DNA of 64,000 nt from Phorcus lineatus (Eukaryota; Mollusca; Gastropoda; Trochida; Trochidae), in NCBI GenBank assembly GCA_921293015.1, contig OV121098.1, positions 19,401,161 through 19,465,160 on the forward strand, given 5' to 3'. Of the stretch, positions 25,000-37,745 are shown piece after piece. Position 1 is the first letter of the stretch; every line of letters starts with the position of its first letter. Below the pieces are notes generated by a model. That model was not told where the DNA came from, did not search any database, and saw only the letters and a list, made by a program, of their open reading frames with translations. The position numbers and the translations under genes are program-made.

Positions 25000-25290
25000 G
25001 TTGAGATGGTCAGTTAGTGGTAGTAAATATGATAGATTAGTCGTGTGCATGTTTTTTCTATAAAGCGTTCGTAAAATATCTTAGAATTCACCCGTGGACT
25101 GGTTTGAAAGCTATGCTTCTCATTATTTTCCCTAATTTAAACAGTTTTCTTGTATCCACTGATAAATTTGAGCTATCAATAGATGAAGTAATCCAATGTA
25201 ACAAATAACATATTAACATAATATAAAAATTCTAGATTTTATGAGAGTTCTTGGGCTGCTTCAGTGGAAAAGAAGTTATCTCTGTAAAGT
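25000..25290 (+). repeat. Segmental duplication, copy 1 (partner 34100-34800)
   Basis: Shared blocks: GGTCAGTT.GTGGTAGT.AATATG, TAAAGCGTTCGTAAAATA, CTTAGAATTCAC..GTGGAC, GCTTCTCA.TATTTTCC, TTGTATCC and GAGTTCTT..CTGG.AA. The offset is 9.1-9.5 kb. Confidence 0.7.
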
Positions 25291-25705
25291 GTATTCTCTC
25301 CCCACAGAGAGCAGTTAATTATTCAAATAAATCATAAAAGTCTATTCATCATAATAGTATAATAATAATAGATTTAAAATTTCATAAGCACGTGTGAGCG
25401 TCGCTCACGAGTAGTAATTAAAAAAATCATTAGAATTCATTCAATATTATATTATTAAATAAATCGATATGAAATCTTATAGGCACTATACTGTATACAT
25501 CGACTGCCAACATGATATTCATGCATTACCAGCATTCTGGAAGCTTAATTAACACATACCGTAATTAGGAAAATTATATTGATTATGAAACATACGTACA
25601 TGCGTCACTGGATTTCATTCATTTGCATATACTTACTCAATGTGATTAGGCACCCCGGTGCCTTTTGGCCAATCAATTCATGGATTGCATTTTACTATGA
25701 ATACA

Positions 25706-26326
25706 TACAGCTGCTTATGCATACAGAAAGTTTGTTCACCTACCACTGGATCGTAGTACAGGTATCATGTAATTTGTGTTTAGTTTGGACGTCAATAAAA
25801 TAACTTCAGCTTAGCTGACATAGGATCGCCCATTGTCCCCGTGCAAAATTGCCATTGTTGAACTTATTAAGGGATCGCCTGGTCTCTCGTGCAAAAAGTC
25901 GACTTTTGGCATGTTGAAAAAGATAGAAGGAGTCATATTTTTTAAATTTCTAATTACATGTTCCATGTCGACTCTCTGAGAATAAATTGATCACAATCAC
26001 ATTGACTTAGTGCAAAGAGACAAACATGACTAATTTTTAAAGCATTTGATAACTTATAATGGATTTTGTGGAGAAAAATAAAATTAGTGTTTTCGAAATT
26101 TTGACCCCAGCTGATCACTTCAATGACCTGCCAAAACTGTTACGGTTAGCTGTGGGGTATGAGAAACACTCGACGTAAAGAAGAATGGATCTGCACATCT
26201 GTATTGAATATTCAACATTATACGTTCCTTCTTCGTAATGCTACGATACTTCAAAGGCATCTCAAATAACATGATATTTTCACTAGTACACCCTGGTATG
26301 TGAACAAACTTTGATATGCAGATGTA
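25706..26326. mobile_element. Non-autonomous DNA transposon with ~70-bp inverted ends, copy B
   Basis: The left end starts TACAGCTGC and has GTTTGTTCACC, ATCGTAGT and ATCATGTAATTT. The right end is the inverse and carries ACATGATATTTTCAC, GTGAACAAAC and TGCAGATGTA. The interior matches copies A, C and D. Length is about 620 bases. It is the best copy in the window for defining both ends. Confidence 0.75.
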
Positions 26327-26450
26327 CGTTTAAATACAACGGAAGTAAAATCATAAAAGTGCCCTTTGTATAAAAGCTTGACGATGCAACATAAAACGTA
26401 ATGATAAAACTAGGTCAACTGGGTGGAAGGGTAAAACATGCTTTCATTAA

Positions 26451-27045
26451 AGGCACTAGTGCACGCCATTATTTCGTAAACACAAAGAAAGCACAGATAC
26501 TGCATATCTCTCGATATTACTCACTATCCTTACTCAAGTAATCTACCTCGTAAGTTATTTAAAATATATTTACGTATTCAGGTAGTAAAGGGGATTTTTA
26601 AATTTTACATTAATTCCGCATGAACTACGATATCGGAAATATTAAAATTTTGCTCATAACCAGAAAAGCGGAAATGGCAGCCGCTATGGTCAATCTAATG
26701 ACAATGCTAATACTGTGTTATTAAATCGGTTAATTTACAACATTGCTTTCATAAAACATATTTCATGATTTGTTCTCAGAGTTTAGGTAAATTCAATAGT
26801 TGCTCACAATTCTAGTTCAGCCGTTTCCAAGTGTCAATAATTTATCCGTTTTGTGCACAGCTAACCAAAGATTTCTTTATGTCCAAGCCGACAGCGGTTG
26901 TCTTAACGTTTTCATTGTTGATTGCAAGTAAATTGTAAAGAATGTTTAGTATTTCACTGCATCGATAGAAAGTTTAAGTGAATGCATAAGTCCTCGTAAA
27001 CCTTAAAATAGCCAATTAAAACCGTAAATGCGTGCACTAGTGCCT
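26451..27045. mobile_element. piggyBac-like MITE, complete, TTAA target duplication
   Basis: A 595-base element bounded by perfect 16-base inverted ends, AGGCACTAGTGCACGC at 26451-26466 and its reverse complement at 27030-27045. It is flanked by TTAA on both sides (26447-26450 and 27046-27049). It has no coding capacity. The TTAA duplication and short ends are the hallmark of piggyBac-type transposition. Confidence 0.88.
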
Positions 27046-27049
27046 TTAA

Positions 27050-28939
27050 GGAACTTCATCCCCTTTTTTCCTCATCAACATCCTTACCTCTCTCCAACCC
27101 CATGTACTGCCATTGGATGAGATAGAAATATCATGACATTGTGCACCAAGAAGTTTAAAAAAGTGGAAAACTGCCAGAATGAAGTTTTATATCATCTTTT
27201 TAAAAGCCAAAAGGAAAGGAGAGTATATTTTAGCACGAACTTGTCTCTCATTCTTTGATTTACATCTCCCCATATAGTGACTTAAGAGGACTGAATACTC
27301 ATAATGTGCATGATTTGTTTCCAAAAATGACAGATTGCGCGCATAATGTGACACGTTCAAATCCGTCTTGAGTTATCTCTTTGGGAAATTAATCATTACA
27401 ATGATGAAAAGAAATAGAGTTTAACATGAAACTACCTTGATCCGTCCACACTGTCATTTTGATGTCATTATCAAAAGCTTGTCAGTCGAGCACGAACTCT
27501 ACATCAATCTCAACCATTAAGAGCCACTCAGTGATTTTCATAACATACATGCATAATTAGTATTAATTACCTTTGACACGAACCAAAATGTCATATGTGG
27601 TGATATAGAATCAAAACATCTAAACTCTTCATGTCCAAAAGACATATATTTGAAAAATACTGGTTTTCCATGAAAATTTAAAAACAGCCTTATACATGCA
27701 CAGAGGTGTAGATATCACGTCCAATATACATGCATACTAGTTGTATAACCTAACAAACGCTATCAACTCCTAACTGCCCTCCTGGTTGTTTTAGATAAGT
27801 CTCCAAAATTACACTTGACTCTTTGACACACGCCACTGTACGGTTTTCAATCATAATTGCGACGTTCTACCTTCATATTGTCACTGTAAAATGTGTATTT
27901 TTGGTGATAGTCGATACTTCGCGATCAAATGACACCATTGATTAAGTTTGGCATATATGACTCCAACAACTCACGAAGTGGCTCTTTAAGATCTTACATG
28001 GTGTAGCAAAACTATGAGCTTGTTTTGATGAAAAACTAATATGCAAATGAGCAGTGCATTGAGTGATGAGAGAGCAGGACACTGATTTGCATATTGTAAG
28101 ATATTGAGACTGTATACCGATAAGATGAAACGTGAGTAGTTGGATTCTTTTCAATATGAGGACACCTGTTCATATCGCTTTTACCTATAGCTAGCAATGA
28201 TTGTTTCAGTGCGAGTTACCTATTTTGTCTTCTGTTTCATCATAATGCCATTGTTCGAGACGTCAATGCTACTGGACGTTGCAAGGGAAACATACTGTTT
28301 TCTCGATATCTCCAACGATTCAAATATATTTAAATCGGTAATAAAGAAATTATTACCTAGGAAGAGTGCCTTATAGCTCATAAGAAACTAGTGCAAAATT
28401 GTGTCGAACTTGCTCTCAAATGCTCAGTCTTTCTTTATTTCTATGCATTAGAGTGATATAACATATCTTCTGTAGCTCATTGCATTGTAGATGTATGACT
28501 TCTTTAAGAGGCATTTAGTAGTTGGTGAGAACAATAGAGAACGAGTTCTATGGATTTACAACTTCTTTATTGCAAGTGTCAATTTATAAACTTCCTAATT
28601 CTCCATAAACCATAACACTAGGTGTACTTAATTTTACTCCTAGATAGTTCTTACACGCAAAAAGATTAACCTTTTCAATTAGATATGTATTTTGTAAACC
28701 CCATACATGTATTTCCAACCCATACAATAACTTGCTCTCGCTCGGGTAATAGAAAATTCAGACTTTTTTCGTAAAAGTCACATGCCTCACTTCCTCGATA
28801 ATAATCTCTCGCTCCTTCTATTGAGCGTGTTCGATATGATTATTTTATAAAGTTGATTCATTAATGATTATTATTGTTGACATATTCATATGTACGATTT
28901 ATACCAAAATCACTTCTTAAAAATTCTTTTTCATTTTTC
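27050..28939. other. Non-coding stretch
   Basis: Nothing recognised. ACAACTTCTTTATTGCAAGTG near 28558 resembles one arm of the hairpin family at 17520. Confidence 0.5.
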
Positions 28940-29065
28940 AAGTCAACATTTTACCACATTCAAAAGATCCAAATAACATTAAAAATATCACCAAAATCAA
29001 TTCATCTTTTTGAATGGATACTTCATAAATCTAAAAAAAGAGAGTCTCATTTCAAATTAATGAAT
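28940..29065 (+). repeat. Segmental duplication block (partner 38998-39125)
   Basis: CAAGTCAACATTTTACC.CA.TCAAAAGATC and GTCTCATTTCAAA occur in both places in the same order. Together with the LTR pair (30.8/39.5 kb) and the 31.05/42.83 kb pair, this indicates a larger duplicated segment. Confidence 0.6.
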
Positions 29066-29289
29066 ATGTCATGTTCTTGCCAAATTCGTATAAGCTCAAC
29101 TAACCATTTGAAATATTTTTCTAGAGAACATTGAATTGAATATGAAAATATGATATTTCAAATCTTGACAAAAATTCAGATAAAAAGTTTGTTGTTATAA
29201 CTCCATTGGCAAAATTACAATGAAAATGAGATTCAAGAAAAAGATAATCAATATGAAATTTCCATTGAAAATTCACTGAATTTTTTTAT

Positions 29290-29405
29290 ATAAATATAGT
29301 CTAATCTGTGTGTCTAAATAGACGTTTAAGCCGAGACGTTGTTTAGACGTCCATGGTAGACGTCTATTAGACATTTATTAGATGTGTTTTAATTTGACGT
29401 CCAAA
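29290..29405. repeat. Cluster of TAGACGTC-type motifs
   Basis: AGACGT, TAGACGTCCATGG and TAGACGTCTATTAGAC recur within about 110 bases, partly as short palindromes. It directly precedes transposon fragment E. Confidence 0.5.
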
Positions 29406-29407
29406 CT

Positions 29408-29474
29408 AAACCAAATTACATGATATTTGCACTACGATATGATAGTACGTGAACAACTTTTGGTAAGCAGATAT
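29408..29474. mobile_element. Same transposon family, terminal fragment E
   Basis: Contains AAACCAAATTACATGATATTTGCAC, GTGAACAAC and TTTTGGTAAGCAGATA, matching the right inverted end of copies A and B. Confidence 0.6.
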
Positions 29475-30772
29475 AGACGACGAGTCCCTACATTTTGACC
29501 ATTATACATGTAAGTACAATAACATACGACTTATTATGATTAAATATATCTTCAAGATGAAAGTTTACGTTACTGAACGTTTATATGGTAAACTAGTGTT
29601 GATAAGTGTAGCTTCAAGACTAAGAGCAACTTACAAACTCAGGATTATTTATAGGTCCAGAAAAACGTTAAGTTGGCCAACACTGTGGCTGTCGGGTTCA
29701 ATATACACCAAAGGGTTGTGAATTTCTGAAGTTCATTGTATTGAGACAAAGAGTTACTAAGAAAAGACAACGGTCAAGGGAATTGTCGAGGTCAAAGCGG
29801 AAGTCAAGGAGACCTAAGCATTGACGCGTCAACCCTAGTCGACATGCCTTTGAACTCGCTGATAAATACCAATTCATCTCGGGCCTATATCCTTAGACTT
29901 ATTAGGCGAAGTGACTTTTCTAACATCGTAAAAAATTCTATGCAACAATTTTGGTAAAGTTTAGAATATATGAGTTGTGGTTTGATGCGTGCGTCCACTT
30001 CTCTGATTTATCAATATAACAGATTTGAAAAATATGCAAAATAATTGGTTTGAGTTTTTTCTGTCCAGATGATAACTTTGATTGAGATTGGTATGGAAAT
30101 TCATATGAACGATTTTGTAAAAGTCAACAATTCAAAGAAAAATTCATTGGAACTTTGATGTTTCGGGAAACAAGTTATTGATAAGTGAAGGCACTGTGGC
30201 AGGTATCTTAGAACTTAACTATTAAACCAATCGTGTGTCTTCGATATTTAGTTCACATGTTATTGCATTTTTGGCGTAGGTGTGTCATAATTTACAAATT
30301 TAAAACTGAAGCCACAATGTCCCAAGTAAACGCCTTGAATAAGTAATGACTTTCTTCCAGTCCCGTCATTATTTTTATAACAGACCTGAGGTTTTTGAAA
30401 AGTATTGTTGGAGAAGTATTGACTTTTCATTGAGTTGCCTTTGTAGAGTTTTTGACAAAAAGTGCTTGATCTGTAGATAATTCCTGTATGGATGATGAAT
30501 TTTCAAAAAATGATTACCAATTTGGTCATCGAGATGAAGAGACATACGAAGGTTAGGAATTAGCCATAAAAACATAACTTAGATATTTCTGTTTCATTGG
30601 CGGATTCAGAGGTGGGATGGAGGGAGATAAAAGTATACAAGAAAGTATACAATAAATGTGTAGGGCAGGAAACTAAAAGTACACATTCACACAACAATTA
30701 AAAGGATCCACGTACTGTATTTCCACGCCAGTGTTGATCTGTTCTGATTTGATATACTCTCGCTAAGACGGC
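29475..30772. other. Non-coding stretch
   Basis: Nothing recognised between transposon fragment E and the LTR fragment. Confidence 0.5.
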
Positions 30773-30980
30773 AATTACTCTTGTTTCAAGGTCTGAGTTG
30801 GCAATACGCAAGAGTGATTGTTTACTCTTTGTCAGTTGTTTATTCACGGGTAGGTAACTCTACTAAGCGGATGAATATTGCTGATATATTTACGGGTATT
30901 AGTTGTCGTACCCTTCTATCGTCTTGTTTATTCTGTAAATGATAGACGGGTCTCATTTAAGTTTAGATTTCGTTACTACG
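30773..30980 (+). mobile_element. Diverged LTR fragment related to the LTR at 39402-39683
   Basis: It shares ordered blocks with the 39.4-kb LTR: TTGTTTCA, GTCTG, TTTATTCACGGGTAG, TTTACGGGTA, ATCGTCTTGTTTA, ACGGGTCTC and TTTAGATTTCGTTAC. No primer-binding site or gag follows, so it is a solo LTR or a deleted copy. It sits at the matching place in the larger 28.9-31.3 / 39.0-43.1 kb duplication. Confidence 0.7.
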
Positions 30981-31044
30981 TGAGATGAACACCGACGTCT
31001 TAATTCAACCATGCATAAGAAAACAAAACTTGTGAAATATGAAT

Positions 31045-31310
31045 GATCTAAAACATTGTGCCATTTGAAAAACACAAGAACGACCTTGTCAAAAGCTGAA
31101 TTCGTTATTTCAAGCTTTAATCATCAGTTGAAACATGAGTGAAATTTTAATGTCACATAATGCTTTAGGTGCTCAGATAGTTGTTATCGAGATAATTTAG
31201 TGGAAGCAAATGTGACAGGATCAGTCATAAAGTATTCTTACTTTCTTAAGCCCCGTTTAGCTGAATTGGTAGGGCTTCCATGTCAGGTGAATTCTCGATT
31301 CTGATAGGCT
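31045..31310 (+). repeat. Dispersed repeat with tRNA-like A box, copy 1
   Basis: It shares ACACAAGAACGAC.(C/T)TGTCA, AAGCTTT..(A/C)TCA, GAACATGAGTGAA-like and GTG.C(T)CAGAT blocks with 42825-43090. It ends in GCCCCGTTTAGCTGAATTGG, which looks like a Pol III A box. It is probably a SINE or part of a local duplication. Confidence 0.55.
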
Positions 31311-33349
31311 AATTTAAAAATTAAATAAATTTCCCTCGTTGAATGGCAATGTATACACGCACATTAGCTAGGACGAATGATAAGACACATCATGTCGACT
31401 ACATTCAGACCGACTGACGATTTGAATGTTCTTTACCGAACATCCGAGCCTTACTACAGTTTGACAGGTGTCATTTTTGTGTTTACCTTTAGACAGAATT
31501 TATTATTCTCAATATGAATTAATTTTTATTTTTTCAGGATATTTCAAAGTAAACTTTGTTCAATTTTGACCCCTCATACACTTGACAGCTTTTTTCGAAT
31601 GCTGTTCCAAAGAAAAGAGGATATGAAGATACCATGTTCGAGAGAGGCAGGACAATCCAGAACCTACTGCAGGCCATTGGCAGACACAAAACATCATCTT
31701 AAGTTACATGTAGGGGCATCCGCGGTTGCGAAGATACAAATATGATTAAGTTTAAAAAGCTCGCTTTATAAAAACCACTAAATCTACGTGGAGCAGTATT
31801 ACATTACATTAAATTATTTTTCAAAGGCTAATTGTTTTGACAAGTATTTAATAAACAAGAACAGTGTGTTATCAGAAGATTAGACCAGCAACGATTGTTG
31901 CTGACGATTTTAAATAACAATAACAAATGTTTGTCATGTGAAAAAAGCAGTTTGTTACGAAAACAGTCCGTTTCTTGCATTGGCACATTTCATGCGATAT
32001 GATTTTAACAAGGGTCCGTCACTTCTGTAATTTGCTGCTACAGGGTTTCCCACAATACGTTGAAATCGGGATTAGCGTGGCCGTCTCACCTTCACATTTT
32101 TCCGCAAAAAGCTCCTCCCAAGATAATCGGAATGTGACGAAACTTGACGTAATTTTTATCAATCTAACCTAATTTTTAGTTTTTCTGAGGAGATATTTTG
32201 GTCCCTCATTTGTTTAATTTATGCAAGTTTACTCAGTCCTTTGCCCACCGCAGCTTTGCTGCGATAATTTTTAGAACAATAATTAATTGTTTGAATGTAA
32301 CGAAATACATGCCTTTCACTTAATGTCATAATGTGCCGTTGATATGTTTCGTTCACGTTATTGCATCATTCAAGCAACTTTTCTCACTTGTTGCTACACA
32401 ACTTATCCCTCTCATAACTTGGAAACTAATTGCCTCCGACATTAATGACTTGAATCTTGACACATTGTGTCACTATATTGTCTAAATGTCTTGTCATGCT
32501 TATTTCATGCAAATGTTTTGTCACATAAAGTATATCCTATGCCCGTATTCTTCATACATGGATCACAAAATATGCACACTGGATTCACCAAATTTGAATA
32601 AGTGTCAACTGTGAACCCTGTGTCCTCCAGGTAGGGGATTAACCTCTTTCTCCATATCATTTTGTGCGGCAACATGACTTGACATTCAGTCAAACCGGAA
32701 GTTCCAACCGAGAAGTGGTATTTATCAATCATGGTGGCAAGATGAGGTTTTTTTTGGTAAGGCCTATAAATGAAATATTTTAATTAAAATTTTGACAAAA
32801 TTCAATACCTCTATCTGATGCTTCTGTGACGTCTATCGGAATAGGGGGTGTATGAGAGTAAGATGTGCTTACTTATGCTTGTACATTTAGACGTTAGCCT
32901 ACAGACACTGTGTCGTTTGTATGAACATGTTAATGGTTGACATTATTCAATGAGGCCAAAAGCGTTTGGGACAATACTATGCAAATTATAGATGACTCAT
33001 TCAGGGATCATATCATATCAATTCATAAATTGTCATATGATACAGTAAAAACATTTTTATTCTAAAAATTTGATATCATAGAATATTTCATAGAAATCGA
33101 AAACGAAATTATATAGAACAGAACTGAAGTTTATTGCAATTCGGGGCAAAGAGGTCTAAAGTAAAGTTACCGAAATGGACTGTCTTACTAGAGCGTTATC
33201 GTATTATCCTCTATATAGGCACGAGGCTAAGAGGTGCAACATAACACTGTTGGTTGTCGATTACAAGAGAATAAAGTGTTGAATGATCATGATTTCGAAT
33301 AGGTAAATGATATTCACGAATTTCGGCATATGATTAGTATGCAGAGGTC
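31311..33349. other. Non-coding stretch
   Basis: A small hairpin CCGCAGCTTTGCTGCG lies near 32249-32264. No gene recognised; the minus-strand frame at 32505-32732 has five Cys but no known motif. Confidence 0.45.
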
Positions 33350-33930
33350 AGCTGGATTCGTTTCCCGTTATTCGGCATTTGAATCTCGAACCAAGTACTG
33401 TGCGCGTTATTAAAGTCACAAACTCGGTGATTCATGGGGTTCGTACATTGTTTCTAAAATATCAAAACTTTGCGAAGTGGGTTCGCTGATGAATCTTTAT
33501 TATAAACTTTGCATATTCACACCGTTAAGGATTGTTATAACTTGATTCCAACAGCAAAAACTCCACAATAGTTATAAGTCAGAAGGAAGTTTAAATCAAG
33601 GGCTAGCACTGTGTTCGTATTTTGCTATTTTGATATCAATACTTTGCGAGGTTTGAGGTCGAGGTTCGAGTCCTGCTGAGTTAGCAAAACTCTTGTTACG
33701 TTATGTTTAATCACAGTCGAACTATAGCAAATGTTGATAGCACTTACTATATTATGGTTATCACATTTGAAGGATTCTAAACTGAACATCAAAGCTGAAA
33801 GCCGTGTAGATAGTGCAAAAATATTATGAAGAACCCGATCTCAGGGAGTTTGAATAAGTTAGATTCGAATCTCGAACACCGAATAACAAATCCAGTTCTG
33901 ATTCGAATAACGATTAACGAACCCAGTGCT
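33350..33930. mobile_element. Possible MITE with TTATTCGG inverted ends
   Basis: CCCGTTATTCGGCATTTGAA near 33365 is mirrored by TTCGAATCTCGAACACCGAATAAC near 33865-33890 and a second GAATAACGATTAACGAAC. The ends are imperfect and partly duplicated, so boundaries are approximate. A B-box-like GGTTCGAGTCC lies at 33664-33674. Confidence 0.4.
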
Positions 33931-34099
33931 GATTTTGGGATTCAAATTAAAATTGTGAATACCAAACAGCCCTTAATATAAACTTCGTTTTGACTCACAC
34001 ATATTGTAGACAGACTTTGTACTATAACAATGTTTTAAAATAAATCATCATTAAATGTTTCCTTCCGCCAAACTGAAATCGTTGTGTGTTATTTTGGAA

Positions 34100-34800
34100 A
34101 TTTTAGAGTCGGTCAGTTTGTGGTAGTGAATATGTTAAGTAGATAGTGTGCATGTATTTTGGATGAAGAATTCCGGTTTTGAAAATTCCATCATTCATTT
34201 GAAGGTAAATTTGAAGGTAAATGTCCTTTTTTGCTATTTTTGTTATCTTAAGCTTACATTTTCAATTACTCGTTTGAACATATCGTAGCTTAGTTATATA
34301 CTTATAAAAGATACGATCAGTCACTCTGACGTTCATGTCATATCAGGAATGTCATAAATGTAATAAATGTCATAAATGTGTAAAGCGTTCGTAAAATAAC
34401 TTAGAATTCACTTGTGGACCGGTTGGCAGTAATGCTTCTCAATATTTTCCTGTACAATATGAACATTTGTGTTGTATCCGATTACTGACATGAGTGATCT
34501 AAATATGAGATTCCTTACCGGTCTGATGTGACTTAACATATTTTTGTAATCATAAAACACAAAATCCTGTAAAACATGAAGGATACGATGGGCAGTTTTT
34601 ATCCTGCCCAATAAATAACACTTTCTCTGAAGAGAGTCAAGTCCATACTTGTATCAATGAAAACGGATGTTTTTACCATATGATTAGGAGTTACAAAAGG
34701 CACTTCTTCATTAGCTGGTTAACAAACATTCATATATTCAGATAGATATGAAGATTATATTTGGAGTTCTTCTCTGGAAATGAGGCTATCTGTTTAAAGA
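34100..34800 (+). repeat. Segmental duplication, copy 2 (partner 25000-25290)
   Basis: It matches copy 1 in order, with about 200 extra bases near 34170-34380. That insert holds short direct repeats (GAAGGTAAATTT, and CATAAATGT three times near 34350-34378). Confidence 0.7.
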
Positions 34801-34842
34801 ATCAAACTTTCACTTATTCTATGGAAATTAAGAAACTTATCA

Positions 34843-35469
34843 TTGATTAAGAAAAGTATTCAGAATTGTGAAAATATCAACTTCAGTAGATGTGTATCGC
34901 ATATTCAAAGTTTCATTTGGAGTTCGGTTTTGGACTTTTGCTCCGGAAACGAGGCTATTAGTGTTAATACGTGTTCAGCTCATTTTCATATCTCCAGTAG
35001 ACATATGATGAGCGGTCCTGCGGTTTCGTTCAGGAAACAAAGCTATCCTTATATAGCCCTATCTCGACACACTTCCATTTACCAAAAATCTCCAAATGTC
35101 AAATGGCATCACTTCAGAAGCTGGGTTAAGAACCTGCAAATTGTCAGAAATATTTCCATGAGAGGTTTGGGACTTCAGCTTCGGAAACAAAGCTATATAT
35201 CTAATAAATCAAACAAAATGAAAGACAGTGAAAAGTCATTTGTTTTAGAATTCGACTTCTCCAGCGAAGTACCCGGTCTTGTGTACCCGGCGAGGGATGG
35301 GACTTGTACAAAATGGTTCATCAAATCTTTTAAACAGGGGAAGAAGCTTACAGTGTATATACTTTACCGTAATGTCGATATTTTGCCATTCGACAATAGG
35401 TTAACTTGCGACTGTTTGAACGGCCTCGACCCTAAACGTTTACAAAACGGAGTAATCCGTCTGGCCTGA
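34843..35469 (+). CDS. Unrecognised 208-residue open frame
   Basis: One of the longest open frames in the window without a known match. The first two thirds lie on four diverged repeats of a ~30-base motif (GGAGTTC..CT.CGGAAACGAGGCTAT-like, near 34757, 34913, 35015 and 35163) and are probably not coding by origin. The last part (from about residue 130) is locally more GC-rich, with a balanced composition (L-E-F-D-F, T-C-T-K-W-F, L-T-C-D-C-L) and could be a real exon. There is no signal peptide, membrane segment or known motif. Confidence 0.25.
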   Translation: MIKKSIQNCENINFSRCVSHIQSFIWSSVLDFCSGNEAISVNTCSAHFHISSRHMMSGPAVSFRKQSYPYIALSRHTSIYQKSPNVKWHHFRSWVKNLQIVRNISMRGLGLQLRKQSYISNKSNKMKDSEKSFVLEFDFSSEVPGLVYPARDGTCTKWFIKSFKQGKKLTVYILYRNVDILPFDNRLTCDCLNGLDPKRLQNGVIRLA

Positions 35470-37441
35470 AATGTTTAAGAGCCGACCAGTATAGGCTTAA
35501 ACATGCTGAAAATGAACAATGAAGCATTCCCTATCAAAGAAGCTATGCTGAAAATGAGGTACATGTACTCTGAATCTTATTGTGATGTTTTGTGAAATAT
35601 GTTTCCATATTTAATACTGTAAACTATGAACACTGTGTACATAATCATTTAACGTCATCACACAGTTATGTATCTCGACGAGGTATTGTATCCATGGCAG
35701 CTGGCAATACCAAATTTGTACTCCGTGAAAGGTGATAGTAGCCTGGTACAGAAATAAAAATGCGTAGACAGTCAGCAAGAATGAGTATTTCATTGCATGA
35801 TTAGATAAATATTGACAGGTTTTGGTATTATCCAAATATTTCCCCTAAAGGATGAAAAATTAGGATATAGACATTGATTGCGTGTTCACCGAGTTGAAAA
35901 ATAATATATGAGAGGGGAAAATCATAAAAAAAATATCAAAGGCTTCAAGAAGGACACACTCTTACCAAAAAGGGAATGCTAAAACTTGATCAAATTCATT
36001 AGAGAAAAAGAGGAAAATAACAGTAAAACGAGCTTTTTAAAGAAAATCTTCCTCCCTCTCTCCCTTTTCCCCTCCCCTTTCCCTACCCCTCTCCACGTGT
36101 TGTAATAACTCTTCTGAAAGTACCGTTATTTCTTGAATTGTCGGTTTTTATTTAAATGTAAACAAACTTTTTGAATATCTAAGATTTCTTTCACCAAGAG
36201 CAAAAGAAATGTCATTACCTACAATGTAAAATAGTTTAATCAAAGAGTTTAAACTGGAAAGTCCTTTACTTTTTTGGACCTTTTTGGTGTTTTACGATGC
36301 CTTCAAAATAATTTTTATCTGACAGTGGTGTTTTGTTTAAGATTCTGAAGTAAACTAGGTGACTTTCTTTTGCCACTGAATACATATACAGGTATCTCTG
36401 TTATCTATTACAATATTCACAATAAGGCTTTGTTTTAATTCTATCAGAAAATGGTTACATTAAATTGCTTCGAAAAGTTTAATGGCCTGATGTTAATGAT
36501 CGCCGAGTCAAACCGTATTTTAAAACCATTACTCACGCGCAATTGTTTAAGAATGTATGGTAGAAAGAAATCGTATATCTTAACGTCTCGTTTAGCGGTG
36601 TGGACAACTATAAGAAGTTGACGAGTATGCCTTTGTTTGTTCAGCTAAAATGTCTTTACATGTAAAGTTACAGAAAATATTTTTGTTATTTTTACTTGAA
36701 CGTACAAGTACGTATACTTCAAGTAGCAGACTTTTCTGAGACATCTTTTCCATTTTTTATATGAATTAACAAAATATAATTGTTTTGCTATGGGTAAATT
36801 TGTTCCTCGATGTTATGGTTTAATGAATTTTGTCACGATGAAATACAAAGGGGGATACACTTTAAAAAGAAAAGTTATTTTGTTTTCCACAATTCTGTAT
36901 TTAACCTAATAGAAAAAACCTTCCAATATGGAGTACTGCATGTCTTTTATTTAACATCACTTATAATATACAAATATTGTTTGATGTTTGAAGAAGCATT
37001 TAGCCTGAAGAAAAAGTATTTTTTTGAAAAATAGGCGACTTATACGATGAACCAAACATTCTCCGGTATTTATACATACAGCATTAAATCATAAGTTGCA
37101 GTTTCTCATTGTAATATGTCATCAGATGCATTTAAATGTCATGACAATTTTGCATTTTGAAGTTCAAGTATATGGAAAACTACCAAGGTAAGAATTTATA
37201 GCGCCTGGTCAAAAAGTCTAGGGTCAGTATGTATAATTTGGACCAGCTTGTGTCTTAGCTTGATTTAGATCTCCCCTTCAAGGGGCGTTAGAGGAGGAAT
37301 TATCAGGTTTTATTTACAAAAATGATAGATGGTACTTGATACGTCTTGGATATGTCCCAAAAAGAGAGGTTGGTATAACTGTGCGATGGGTGGAATTTAT
37401 AATTACTTAAATTGGAATAAATTTAAATGTAGATATGAATA
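35470..37441. other. Non-coding stretch
   Basis: GTACTCCGTGAAAGGTGATA with CAGAAATAAAA near 35699-35757 resembles 43485-43530, a short dispersed repeat. A pyrimidine patch lies at 36049-36098. No gene recognised. Confidence 0.5.
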
Positions 37442-37745
37442 TACAGCTGCATACCGAGAGTTTGTTCACTTACCACTGAATCGTAGTGAAAATATCATGT
37501 AATTTGGGTTTCGTTTCAACGTCAAAATTTCAGCAAATTTCTTTAGAATTTTGGCATATCATTATAGACAGAAGGGGTCAAAATTTCTAAATTTCTATTT
37601 CGTTAAATGTCAAATGAAATATTCCATATCGACTCCCTAAGATTAAAACCAGCACAATCACATTGACGTGACTAATTTTTATAGAAGTTGATAACTTATA
37701 AAGGATTTTATGGAGAAAATACGACATTGTTTTTTGGAAATTTGT
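37442..37745 (+). mobile_element. Same transposon family, copy C (left half)
   Basis: Starts TACAGCTGCATACCGAGAG and follows copy B through CGTAGTGAAAATATCATG, ATCGACTCCCTAAG, ACAATCACATTGAC and TTGATAACTTATAAAGG. It breaks off around TTGGAAATTTGTC, so the right half is absent. Confidence 0.7.

Noticed and set aside
29290..29405. Operator-like array of TAGACGTC motifs
   Set aside because: The spacing is irregular and the cluster borders a transposon fragment; more likely part of a repeat.
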